From RGIG5579 sp045655865 (GTDB lineage Bacteria; Bacillota; Clostridia; Oscillospirales; SIG627), in assembly GCA_045655865.1 (NCBI GenBank), contig JAZOQB010000046.1, positions 37,429-101,428 on the forward strand: a stretch of 64,000 bases of DNA, in the 5' to 3' direction. Positions within the stretch are counted from its first letter, which is position 1, and every line of letters starts with the position of its first letter. Shown here piece after piece: positions 56,986 through 64,000 of the stretch. Position numbers and translations under genes: made by a program. The notes beneath the pieces are model-generated. The model had not been told where the DNA came from and made no database searches. It saw only the letters and a program-made list of their open reading frames with translations.

Positions 56986-58038
56986 TCACTTCGCTGCATC
57001 TTTGATAGCATCCAAAACTTGCTCGGGGGAAGGAATCATGCCGCCCACACGATTGCAGAGCGTGACGGGAACACGGCACCGGGTTGCAAGCTGGATATCT
57101 TCAATCATTTGGCCCATGGAAAGTTCTACGGAAATGATGGACTTCACCTTCTCCGCGGCCTTCGCAAAAGGAGCCTTGGGGAAAGGCCAAAGGGTAATGG
57201 GACGGATCATACCTACCTTGATCCCCATTTTTCTGGCCTCGTTGATCGCATTTTTGGAGACTCTGGCCGCAATACCAAAGGCGGCAATGCAAATTTCAGC
57301 GTCATCCATCATGTACTCTTCGTACATGGTCTCCTTTTCTTCGATGATGCGATACCGGTCATACCGAAGAAAATTGTATTTTTCCAAAGCTTCCGGAGCC
57401 AGGAAGAGAGAGTTGACGATGTTGTGCTCCCGCTCCATCTTGGTACCCGTGGTAGCCCAAGGCTTTTCCGGTGCTTCTTTCACTTCGAAATCAAGAGAAA
57501 CCGGTTCCATCATCTGCCCCATGGTTCCGTCGGCAAGGATCATGGCTGTCATGCGATAAGTGTCGGCAAGCTCAAAACCTTTTACTGTTAATTCAGCCAT
57601 TTCCTGTACGGAACTGGGAGCCAGAACGATCATATGGAAATCGCCGTGTCCCGCTCCGCGAGTCGCCTGAAAATAGTCAGACTGACTGGGCTGGATACCG
57701 CCAAGGCCAGGGCCTCCGCGCTGCACGTTGACTACCAAAGCCGGCAAGTCAGCACCAGCAAGGTAGGAAAGGCCTTCCCCTTTCAAGGAGATTCCGGGGC
57801 TGGAAGATGAGGTCATAACGCGCTTTCCGGTGGAAGAGACACCGTAGACCATGTTGATAGCGGCAATTTCACTTTCAGCCTGAAGAAATGTTCCACCGAT
57901 CTTCGGCATTTTCTTTGCCATATAGGCGGCAATCTCTGTCTGGGGGGTGATGGGATAGCCAAAATAATGCCGGCACCCCGCCACGATGGCAGCTTCGGCG
58001 ATGGCCTCGTTCCCCTTCATTAAAATCTTATCAGCCAT
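56986..58038 (-). CDS. vorB: 2-oxoacid:ferredoxin oxidoreductase, alpha subunit (VorB type)
   Basis: The 350-residue alpha subunit. It has FGYPITPQTEIAAYMAKKM, the substrate loop MTSSSSPGISLKGEGLSYLAGADLP (shortened here), NVQRGGPGLGGIQPSQSDYF and the C-terminal MIRPITLWPFP. With a separate small ferredoxin subunit, length and motif order, it best fits the VOR (branched-chain 2-oxoacid) group, but a 2-oxoglutarate or indolepyruvate role cannot be ruled out by eye. ATG at 58038 follows GAGGTG by 6 bases. Confidence 0.9.
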   Translation of the reverse strand: MADKILMKGNEAIAEAAIVAGCRHYFGYPITPQTEIAAYMAKKMPKIGGTFLQAESEIAAINMVYGVSSTGKRVMTSSSSPGISLKGEGLSYLAGADLPALVVNVQRGGPGLGGIQPSQSDYFQATRGAGHGDFHMIVLAPSSVQEMAELTVKGFELADTYRMTAMILADGTMGQMMEPVSLDFEVKEAPEKPWATTGTKMEREHNIVNSLFLAPEALEKYNFLRYDRYRIIEEKETMYEEYMMDDAEICIAAFGIAARVSKNAINEARKMGIKVGMIRPITLWPFPKAPFAKAAEKVKSIISVELSMGQMIEDIQLATRCRVPVTLCNRVGGMIPSPEQVLDAIKDAAK

Positions 58039-58043
58039 TTTTT

Positions 58044-58250
58044 TCACCTCTCAACCTTAATCACGCAATCAGGGCACATCTGTGCACAAAACGCACAACC
58101 GATGCACTCCTCGGGGTTAGTAATCTCCGCGGGATGATGTCCTTTTTTGTTGATTTTGTCAGGAGCCAAGCGTAGCAAATGTTTGGGACAAGCCTCAACA
58201 CACAGCTCGCACCCCTTACAAAAATCAGTTTTGAACGTAAGTTTTGCCAT
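58044..58250 (-). CDS. 2-oxoacid:ferredoxin oxidoreductase, delta (4Fe-4S) subunit
   Basis: A 68-residue polyferredoxin with two CxxCxxCxxxCP clusters (CKGCELCVEACP and CIGCAFCAQMCP). It transfers electrons between the TPP site and ferredoxin. It lies between the P-loop protein and the alpha subunit, with good spacing and in the canonical delta-alpha-beta-gamma order. Confidence 0.94.
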   Translation of the reverse strand: MAKLTFKTDFCKGCELCVEACPKHLLRLAPDKINKKGHHPAEITNPEECIGCAFCAQMCPDCVIKVER

Positions 58251-58274
58251 AAAATTCTCTCCTTTTCATGAGAA

Positions 58275-58934
58275 TCAATAATACTTTTCCTGAAGATCCA
58301 GGGGAAAAAGATTGGGGATCTTCCCTTCCAGGCTCTGCAAAAGATCCCGACGAACGGTAGTCATTACGAGAGGAAGACCGGTTGTTTGAGAAAAGTCTTT
58401 CGCCCTTTCCAAAGAAGAGAGAACATGCTCAGTACAAGTCTCCTCTCCCAGGTTAGAATTGTTGATGATACCGGTGAACGGGATTCGAGCTGCCGCTTCC
58501 ATTTCTCTCATCACTTCCAAAAGAGACTGCGTATCCCTGGTGAGAGGACGGAAGAAATTTGCAACCAGAAGCATTTCATAATTATCTTCTTCCAAGATCG
58601 CCGGGGTCAATCGACCAAGAGCCAGAGCACCGCGGTCATCGCCGCCAATATCCAAAATATAATTGCTAAGGCGATCTTCCACGACGGCATACATTTCCGC
58701 AGGGAGCGCAGGCACATCCAAATTGGAATTGGCAAAGGGGGATGAGATCAGTCGGATTCCTTCCCTTTCGAAGTCCTGTGCGCTATCCTTGGTGCGAAAA
58801 TAGGGGTTGACAATGTCAAGATCTGCCACAGCCACCGGCTTGCCTTTTCTCTTAAGATCCAAGGCAAGGTTTACCGCAATGTTTGTTTTCCCACTCCCGT
58901 AATGGCCTGCCAGAATGGTAATACGTTTAGCCAT
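58275..58934 (-). CDS. P-loop ATPase of the MinD/CobB-like superfamily in the VOR operon
   Basis: A 219-residue nucleotide-binding protein. Walker A is GHYGSGKTNIAVNLAL, a switch-like ADLDIVNPYFRTKD follows, and Walker B-like ILDIGGDDRGALALG. The pattern resembles MinD/ParA/CobB P-loop proteins (deviant Walker A region), with no membrane-targeting helix. It overlaps ilvE by 8 bases and precedes the delta subunit by 24, so it is part of the operon. Its role is unknown; it might act as a metallo-cluster or cofactor-handling ATPase for the oxidoreductase, but that is a guess. Confidence 0.8.
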   Translation of the reverse strand: MAKRITILAGHYGSGKTNIAVNLALDLKRKGKPVAVADLDIVNPYFRTKDSAQDFEREGIRLISSPFANSNLDVPALPAEMYAVVEDRLSNYILDIGGDDRGALALGRLTPAILEEDNYEMLLVANFFRPLTRDTQSLLEVMREMEAAARIPFTGIINNSNLGEETCTEHVLSSLERAKDFSQTTGLPLVMTTVRRDLLQSLEGKIPNLFPLDLQEKYY

Positions 58935-60006
58935 TACAAACTTTCACGATCCAGCCATGGGTATCTTCTACCTTGCCCCACTGCAGACCGGTAAGATTAT
59001 CGTAAAGCTTTTGAGTTACCGGGCCAATTTCGTTGTTGCAAACGGTAAATTCATTCCCCTTATAAAAAAGATGGCCAATGGGAGACACCACAGCTGCCGT
59101 TCCGGTTCCCCAAGCTTCTTCCAGGGTACCTTTTTCCGCTGCTTCAAACAGCTCGTCTACAGAGATCAGTCTCTCCTCAACCGTGTACCCCCACTGACGA
59201 AGAAGCTCGATACAGCTCTTTCTGGTGATACCGGGGAGAACGGAGCCGGTAAGCTCAGGGGTGACGATCTTTCCGTCAATCTTGAACATAACGTTCATGG
59301 CGCCCACTTCTTCAATGTACTTTCTCTCTACGCCATCCAGCCAAAGAACCTGAGTATAGCCGTTCTGTTCCGCGCGCTGGCCAGCCCGCAAGCTGGCGGC
59401 GTAGTTTCCGCCGCATTTGGCGTATCCCGTGCCTCCGCGGACCGCACGGACATCCTGGGACTCAATGGCAATTTTCACCGGATTGATTCCCTCAGCATAG
59501 TACGCTCCCACAGGAGAGCAAATGACCACGAAGCTAGCTTCCTTTACAGCGTGTACACCCAAGTGAGGATCGTTTCCAAAAAGGAACGGACGAAGGTAAA
59601 GGCTGGTACCCTCGGAATGAGGAACCCAATCCTTCTCAACTTCTACCAAAGTCTTGAGAATCTCAAGGCATCCTTCCTCATCCAACTGGGGCAAGCAAAG
59701 ACGCTCAGCACTGTTGTTCAGTCTCTTGATGTTTTCCAGAGGACGAAACAGAGAAATGTCGCCATTGACGGTACGATAAGCCTTCATTCCCTCAAAGATC
59801 TCTGCGCCATAATGCAGAACAGTGGAAGCGGGATGGAGAGAGATGGGGGCAAACGGGATAATTCTTCCGTTGTGCCAACCGTCCGTGGGATTATAGTCCA
59901 TCTGAAACATATGGTCGGTAAAAATTGTTCCAAATCCAAGCTTGGATTCATCGGTAGGTTTTGCGTTAGGGGTGGTGGTTTTGGTGATCGCAATCGGATA
60001 CTTCAT
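58927..60006 (-). CDS. ilvE: Branched-chain amino acid aminotransferase
   Basis: PLP fold-type IV enzyme that interconverts branched-chain amino acids and their 2-oxoacids. The 359-residue protein has ASTVLHYGAEIFEGMKAYR, RFLPL-like NSAERLCLPQLDEEG, the PLP Lys in GTGYAKCGGNYAASL, and EEVGAMNVMFKIDGKIVTP with TRKSCIELLRQWG. It is the large (about 355 residue) eukaryote-like/actinobacterial class. It follows the acyl-CoA synthetase by 39 bases with an AAGGAG site, and shares 8 bases with the P-loop gene. Confidence 0.94.
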   Translation of the reverse strand: MKYPIAITKTTTPNAKPTDESKLGFGTIFTDHMFQMDYNPTDGWHNGRIIPFAPISLHPASTVLHYGAEIFEGMKAYRTVNGDISLFRPLENIKRLNNSAERLCLPQLDEEGCLEILKTLVEVEKDWVPHSEGTSLYLRPFLFGNDPHLGVHAVKEASFVVICSPVGAYYAEGINPVKIAIESQDVRAVRGGTGYAKCGGNYAASLRAGQRAEQNGYTQVLWLDGVERKYIEEVGAMNVMFKIDGKIVTPELTGSVLPGITRKSCIELLRQWGYTVEERLISVDELFEAAEKGTLEEAWGTGTAAVVSPIGHLFYKGNEFTVCNNEIGPVTQKLYDNLTGLQWGKVEDTHGWIVKVCNG

Positions 60007-60045
60007 AGCGTTTTTCTCCTTATCGATTAATGATTTTTCTATACA

Positions 60046-62334
60046 TTACAGCTTATTGCGCTGAATCTTGCCACTGACGGTTTTGGGGAGTTCATCCCGG
60101 AAAACAACAAGACGTGGGTACTTATAGGGGGCGGTGTGTTCTTTAACGTAGTTCTGGATCTCTTTTTTCAGCTCCTCGCTGGGCTCCGTCCCTTTGGTCA
60201 GAACGATGCTGGCTTTAACGATCTGTCCCCGAACTTCATCGGGCGCGGCAGAAACGCCGCATTCCAGAACGTAAGGCAGTTCCATGATAACGCTTTCAAT
60301 CTCAAAAGGACCGATACGGTAACCGGAAGACTTGATCACATCGTCCGCGCGGCCCACATACCAAAGGAAGCCATCCTCGTCCCGCCAAGCAAGGTCACCG
60401 GTATGATAGTAGCCGTCATACCAAACTTCACGGGTTTTCTCCTGGTCACGGTAATACTCGGTGAAAAGACCGCAAGGTGCGCCATCCTTCACATTTACAC
60501 AGATCTCACCGGGTTCGCCATCCCGCACCTCTTTCCCTTCCGAGTCCAAAAGATGCACATCGTAAATGGGGGCCGGTTTTCCCATGGAACCGATCTTGTG
60601 CGATGCACCCACCATATTACCAATAATCATAGTGCTCTCAGACTGACCAAAGCCCTCCAGGATCTGAAGCCCGGTGGCTTTCTCAAACTGGCGGTAAACT
60701 TCGGGATTCAAAGCCTCGCCGGCGGTGGTCATATGCCGTACGGAGGAGAGATCGTATTGGGAAATATCTTCTTTAATCATCATGCGAAGCATGGTGGGCG
60801 GTGCACAGAAGGTTGTAATTTGATACTTTGAGAACATGGGCAAAATTTTGGAAGCATCAAAGCGATCAAAATCATATACGAAAATACCTGCTTCACAAAG
60901 CCATTGCCCATAAAGTTTGCCCCACATGGATTTGGCCCATCCGGTATCGGAAATGGTGAAATGAAGTCCGTTCGGTTCTACGGTATGCCAGTATTTAGCG
61001 GTATGAAAATGTCCAAGGGGGTACTTGTGATTGTGTGCGGCGATCTTCGGATAACCGGAGGTACCGGAAGTAAAGAACATGAGGAGCAGGTCATCTCCGC
61101 AGGGAGAATCCTCGCTACGATCGAAATGGGAGCTATAAAGAGGATACTCCTCGTCAAAGCTACGCCATCCCTCTTTTGTTCCGTTCACTATCAGCTTAAA
61201 TTCCAAACCCGGGTGCTTTGCCGCCGCCGCATCCACGTGATTGGAAACCTCTCCGTCGGCAGTACAAATGATCCCGCGAACCCCAGCCGATCCAAAACGA
61301 TAATCCAGATCGTGTTCCAGGAGCTGACAGGGTGCCGGAATCGCAATGGCTCCCAGTTTGTTTAACCCGAGCATTGCGAACCAGAATTGGTAGTGACGCT
61401 TTAAGATCAGCATCACTCGATCCCCTTTTTTGATTCCCAGCGCCTTGAAATAATTGGCGCACTGAGCAGAAGCTCGTTTTATGTCGCGGAAGGTAAAACG
61501 GCGCTCAGTCAGATCGTTAGAGACATGGACCATGGCCAATTTATCCGGTTCTTTTTTCCCCAATTCATCAATCAAGTCAAAAGCAAAGTTGAATTTTTCC
61601 GTGTTCTTGAAACGAATGGAAAGAGGGGTTCCGTTTTCGTCTTCCGTCACGTCAATGTACTTGTGATAAATGCGATCCTTTTCATCCCGATATTCCTTGC
61701 GACTTCCGCTGATGGCTTTTTGAGCAGTCAGCTCCGGGATCGGCTCTCCCGTAGGATTCAGCACGATAGCATAGAAAACACAATCCTTTCCGTTGACGGC
61801 GACCATGCCGTGCGGGATCCCACTGTCGTAGTAAATGCTGTCGCCCGGCCCCAAAATTTCCCGGTGGTTGCCGATCTGGACCAAAAGGTTACCCTCTAAA
61901 ACCAGGTCGCACTCCTGTCCGGCGTGGGTCGTCAATTCGATCTCACGATGGGTCGCCTCCTCGTCGAACGGAAACTTAACATAAAGAGGCTCGGCAATTC
62001 GATTTTGAAACGAATACGCCAGGTTATAATAGGTCATACCGTGGGCATTGGCAATTTCCTGGCCGGCTCCGCTACGAGTCACCGTAAAAGAATTCAAAGT
62101 CGGGCTACGGCCCTCAATGATATCGGTTACATTTACATGAAGAGCCGATGCACAACGATAAATAAAAGCAAAATTCAAATCACTTTTGCCATTTTCGCAA
62201 GCCAGATACTCCTCTACGCTCACATCGGTTTTTATAGCCATTTCTTCGGGACTGATATTTTCGATTTCGCGCAATTCCCGAATTCTTGCCGCCATTTCCA
62301 GAATCTTGGATTCCAAGCCTGAGATCTTTTCCAT
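60046..62334 (-). CDS. XRE-cupin-acyl-CoA synthetase fusion
   Basis: A 762-residue, three-part protein. Residues 14-74 are an XRE-type helix-turn-helix (ILEMAARIRELREIEN, MAIKTDVSVEEYLACENGKSD). About 117-192 is a small cupin (LTTHAGQECDLVLEGNLLVQIG ... GDSIYYDSGIPHG, quoted in parts), as in XRE-cupin transcription regulators. About 225-762 is an adenylate-forming ligase of the acetyl/medium-chain acyl-CoA synthetase type: FFTSGTSGYPKIAAH (A3), EGFGQSESTMI (A5), TGDLAWRDEDGF (A7), RADDVIKSSGYRIGPFEIES (A8), PKTVSGKIQR (A10, with catalytic Lys). The start at 62334 has GGAAG. It is the first gene of the T-box operon. Confidence 0.88.
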   Translation of the reverse strand: MEKISGLESKILEMAARIRELREIENISPEEMAIKTDVSVEEYLACENGKSDLNFAFIYRCASALHVNVTDIIEGRSPTLNSFTVTRSGAGQEIANAHGMTYYNLAYSFQNRIAEPLYVKFPFDEEATHREIELTTHAGQECDLVLEGNLLVQIGNHREILGPGDSIYYDSGIPHGMVAVNGKDCVFYAIVLNPTGEPIPELTAQKAISGSRKEYRDEKDRIYHKYIDVTEDENGTPLSIRFKNTEKFNFAFDLIDELGKKEPDKLAMVHVSNDLTERRFTFRDIKRASAQCANYFKALGIKKGDRVMLILKRHYQFWFAMLGLNKLGAIAIPAPCQLLEHDLDYRFGSAGVRGIICTADGEVSNHVDAAAAKHPGLEFKLIVNGTKEGWRSFDEEYPLYSSHFDRSEDSPCGDDLLLMFFTSGTSGYPKIAAHNHKYPLGHFHTAKYWHTVEPNGLHFTISDTGWAKSMWGKLYGQWLCEAGIFVYDFDRFDASKILPMFSKYQITTFCAPPTMLRMMIKEDISQYDLSSVRHMTTAGEALNPEVYRQFEKATGLQILEGFGQSESTMIIGNMVGASHKIGSMGKPAPIYDVHLLDSEGKEVRDGEPGEICVNVKDGAPCGLFTEYYRDQEKTREVWYDGYYHTGDLAWRDEDGFLWYVGRADDVIKSSGYRIGPFEIESVIMELPYVLECGVSAAPDEVRGQIVKASIVLTKGTEPSEELKKEIQNYVKEHTAPYKYPRLVVFRDELPKTVSGKIQRNKL

Positions 62335-62360
62335 GTTTCTTCCTATCCGGGACAAAGAAA

Positions 62361-62397
62361 GCACTCGTCCCAAAGTTTGATTCTTTGAGACGAGTGC
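62361..62397 (-). terminator. T-box terminator hairpin
   Basis: GCACTCGTC...CAAAG pairs with CTTTG...GACGAGTGC on the minus strand (about 15 bp), followed by TTTCTTT. It is the off-state of the T-box leader at 62361-62624. Confidence 0.85.
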
Positions 62398-62624
62398 AAA
62401 ACGATCCATACACCCGCGGTACCACTCAAATTGCTGAAAAATCAGCCACTCAGGATCTAACAATCCTTATGCCTTCACGCAGCAATCACGGAGAGGTTTT
62501 ACTTCCCAAAGGTTTCTTCCTCTCAGCTCCGAAGCTACAACGCTGCACTTTTCCCCAATGGCTTGCACCATCCGCCATCTCTCTGAGGGTTCGGGCGCGC
62601 GTCCTCTTCCTCAACGCTTTTAAC
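62361..62624 (-). promoter_or_regulatory. T-box leader of the acyl-CoA synthetase/ilvE/vor operon
   Basis: A complete T-box on the minus strand. Stem I contains AGAGAG followed by the distal hairpin with GGTGCAAGCC (about 62560-62590). The T-box core GAGTGGTACCGCGG is at 62414-62427, and the terminator at 62361-62397. T-boxes turn genes on when the matching tRNA is uncharged. By eye, the specifier loop 3' strand reads AGCGTTGTAG before the base stem CTTC, which gives GTA (valine) as the most likely specifier, at 62536-62538; this is tentative. Confidence 0.85.
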
Positions 62625-62630
62625 AAGTTC

Positions 62631-62659
62631 AGTATAGCACTCTTTGTGAAAGCTGTCAA
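62631..62659 (-). promoter_or_regulatory. Sigma-A promoter of the T-box operon
   Basis: On the minus strand -35 TTGACA (62654-62659), 17 bases, -10 TATACT (62631-62636), immediately upstream of the T-box leader. Confidence 0.85.
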
Positions 62660-62698
62660 GGATTTTTTCGGATTTGACCGTTTTTTTGACATTAATTT

Positions 62699-64000
62699 TT
62701 ACAGTTTATTACGTTGGATCTTACCGCTGACAGTCTTTGGCAACTCGTCTCGGAATACAACCACACGGGGATACTTATAGGGAGCGGTATGGGCTTTCAC
62801 GTAGTTCTGTATTTCCTTTTTCAGATCTTCCGAAGGCTCCGTTCCTTTGGTCAAAACGATACTGGCCTTAACTACCTGTCCCCGAACCTCGTCCGGCACT
62901 GCAGAAACGCCGCATTCCACAACATACGGCAGTTCCATGATGACACTTTCAATTTCAAACGGCCCAATGCGGTAACCGGAAGATTTGATCACATCGTCAA
63001 CTCGGCTAACATACCAAAAATAGCCGTCCTCGTCTCGCCATGCTGTGTCTCCGGTGTGATAAACATTGTCATACCAGGCTTCTGCTGTTTTTTGCTCATC
63101 CAAATAATACTCTTTGAAAAGGCCGCAGGGGACGCTCTTGTCGGTATGGATCACGATCTCACCCACTTCCCCGGTGGGAACACTGTTTCCATCAGGATCG
63201 ACAACATCAATATCAAATTGCGGAGACGCTTTGCCCATAGAGCCGATCTTCGGTGTAGTGCCTACAAGGTTGCCTATTGCAAGAGTGGTTTCTGTCTGTC
63301 CAAAGCCTTCCATGATTTCAAGCCCTGTGGCTTCTTTGAACCGTTTGAACACCTCCGGATTGAGAGCTTCACCGGCAGTGGTCATATGATGAATGGACGA
63401 CAGATCATACTTGGAAAGATCACCACGGATCAACATACGAAGCATGGTGGGCGGCGCGCAGAAGGTTGTAATGTTGTATTTTGCAAACATGGGAAGAATT
63501 TCGTTTTCATCGAAACGGTCAAAATCATAAACGAACACAGCTCCTTCGCAAAGCCACTGTCCGTAGAGCTTGCCCCAAAGAGATTTTCCCCATCCGGTAT
63601 CGGAAATGGTTAAATGCAGTCCTTCTCTTTCACAGCAATGCCAGTATTTGGCAGTTACAAAATGCCCCAGAGCATAGGTGTGCTTGTGAGCAGCCATTTT
63701 GGGGTTGCCTGTGGTGCCGGAAGTAAAGAACATCAATGCGGTTTCATCGCCGGCAGAAGCATCTTCGGGACGCACCAGCTTTCTGGAGAAGAGCTTGAAT
63801 TCTTCATCAAAATTATGCCATCCTTCTTTATGCGCACCGACAATGATCTTCGTTTTCACACCGGGACATTTTTCCGCAGCAGCTGCAGCAATGTCCGATA
63901 CATCTCCGTCTGCGGTGCAAACAATCGCAGACACGTCTGCCGCTTCAAATCGATACACAAAATCATGCTCTTTGAGCTGATTGGTTGCCGGAATGGCAAC
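62699..64000 (-). CDS. Second acyl-CoA synthetase, 5' end outside window
   Basis: The C-terminal 433 residues of a close paralogue of the fusion protein at 60046. The frame is open to base 64000 and starts VAIPATNQLKEHDFV, aligning with IAIPAPCQLLEHDLD of the neighbour. It carries FFTSGTTGNPKMAAH, EGFGQTETTLA, TGDTAWRDEDGY, SRVDDVIKSSGYRIGPFEIE and PKTVSGKIQRNKL. Whether it also has the XRE and cupin parts cannot be seen because the N-terminus is outside. No terminator was found between it and the promoter of the T-box operon. Confidence 0.9.
   Translation of the reverse strand, partial: VAIPATNQLKEHDFVYRFEAADVSAIVCTADGDVSDIAAAAAEKCPGVKTKIIVGAHKEGWHNFDEEFKLFSRKLVRPEDASAGDETALMFFTSGTTGNPKMAAHKHTYALGHFVTAKYWHCCEREGLHLTISDTGWGKSLWGKLYGQWLCEGAVFVYDFDRFDENEILPMFAKYNITTFCAPPTMLRMLIRGDLSKYDLSSIHHMTTAGEALNPEVFKRFKEATGLEIMEGFGQTETTLAIGNLVGTTPKIGSMGKASPQFDIDVVDPDGNSVPTGEVGEIVIHTDKSVPCGLFKEYYLDEQKTAEAWYDNVYHTGDTAWRDEDGYFWYVSRVDDVIKSSGYRIGPFEIESVIMELPYVVECGVSAVPDEVRGQVVKASIVLTKGTEPSEDLKKEIQNYVKAHTAPYKYPRVVVFRDELPKTVSGKIQRNKL

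Noticed and set aside
56150..57559. 469-codon plus-strand frame opposite the oxidoreductase subunits
   Set aside because: Antisense to conserved catalytic motifs of two genes; composition is unlike a real protein and no start signal is visible.
58915..60030. 371-codon plus-strand frame opposite ilvE
   Set aside because: Antisense shadow; ilvE on the other strand carries all expected motifs.
62335..62463. N-terminal extension of the XRE-cupin ligase up to 62463
   Set aside because: The extra codons coincide with the T-box core and terminator hairpin and lack a ribosome-binding site; ATG at 62334 has one.
62541..62590. tRNA-like structure in the 62.5 kb gap
   Set aside because: The hairpins belong to T-box stem I (AGAGAG and GGTGCAAGCC), not to a tRNA gene.
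1..64000. Mobile elements, prophage, CRISPR arrays, tRNA and rRNA genes
   Set aside because: No transposase, integrase, terminal repeats, regularly spaced repeats, tRNA-like cloverleaf or rRNA segments were recognised on either strand.

Overview
The window looks like an ordinary chromosomal segment of a spore-forming-type Bacillota, most likely class Clostridia. The pointers are an SRP RNA of the Bacillus/Clostridia type (with Alu domain) directly upstream of dnaX, a YlmC/YmxH-type protein, a compact SufC-SufB pair, RqcH, a TrpR-like YerC/HisR, T-box leader elements, ferredoxin-dependent 2-oxoacid oxidoreductase genes and promoters of near-perfect sigma-A type. I see no insertion sequence, prophage, CRISPR array, tRNA or rRNA gene.

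Layout. 1-3.7 kb: 3' end of valS (+), then ispDF (-) for isoprenoids. 3.8-5.3 kb: an orphan substrate-binding lipoprotein and a 33-residue membrane peptide (+). 5.4-11.4 kb: a minus-strand unit running from a 1392-residue helicase/nuclease-like protein with apparently dead active sites, through two small membrane proteins, to birA. 11.5-18.3 kb: DtxR-like regulator, O-antigen-ligase-like protein plus maf, YgjP-type metallopeptidase, a ComEC-like metallo-beta-lactamase lipoprotein, YetF/DUF4363 pair, thyA-folA. 18.5-21.2 kb: a HAAS/DUF1700-like protein with DUF4097 and DUF378 proteins. 21.2-27.5 kb: SRP RNA-dnaX-ybaB-recR, and rqcH, tsaE-tsaB-rpiB. 27.6-34.1 kb: ylmC and an Ig/SLH-like exported protein, then an acyltransferase-like gene, an acyl-CoA ligase and sufCB. 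34.3-38.5 kb: a two-component system and a pair of related lipoproteins.

38.7-64 kb is almost pure amino-acid metabolism on the minus strand: metY-metA (direct sulfhydrylation of O-acetylhomoserine), argHCJBDF behind a consensus promoter and an ARG box, hisR(yerC)-hisZGDCBHAF-IE, and finally an operon with acyl-CoA synthetase, ilvE, a P-loop ATPase and four subunits of a 2-oxoacid:ferredoxin oxidoreductase. This last operon begins with a full T-box leader. Because T-boxes switch genes on when a tRNA is uncharged, the operon probably makes branched-chain amino acids from exogenous carboxylic acids: ligase (acid to acyl-CoA), reductive carboxylation to the 2-oxoacid, then transamination. Its acyl-CoA synthetase carries an N-terminal XRE helix-turn-helix and a cupin domain, which is the most striking architecture in the window.

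A second T-box-like antiterminator/terminator, lacking room for a normal stem I, sits between this operon and the his operon, where a separate sigma-A promoter with a palindrome in its spacer has apparently taken over. All statements rest on reading the sequence by eye; no database search was run. Start codons were chosen by ribosome-binding site, overlap with the preceding gene and family alignment from memory.
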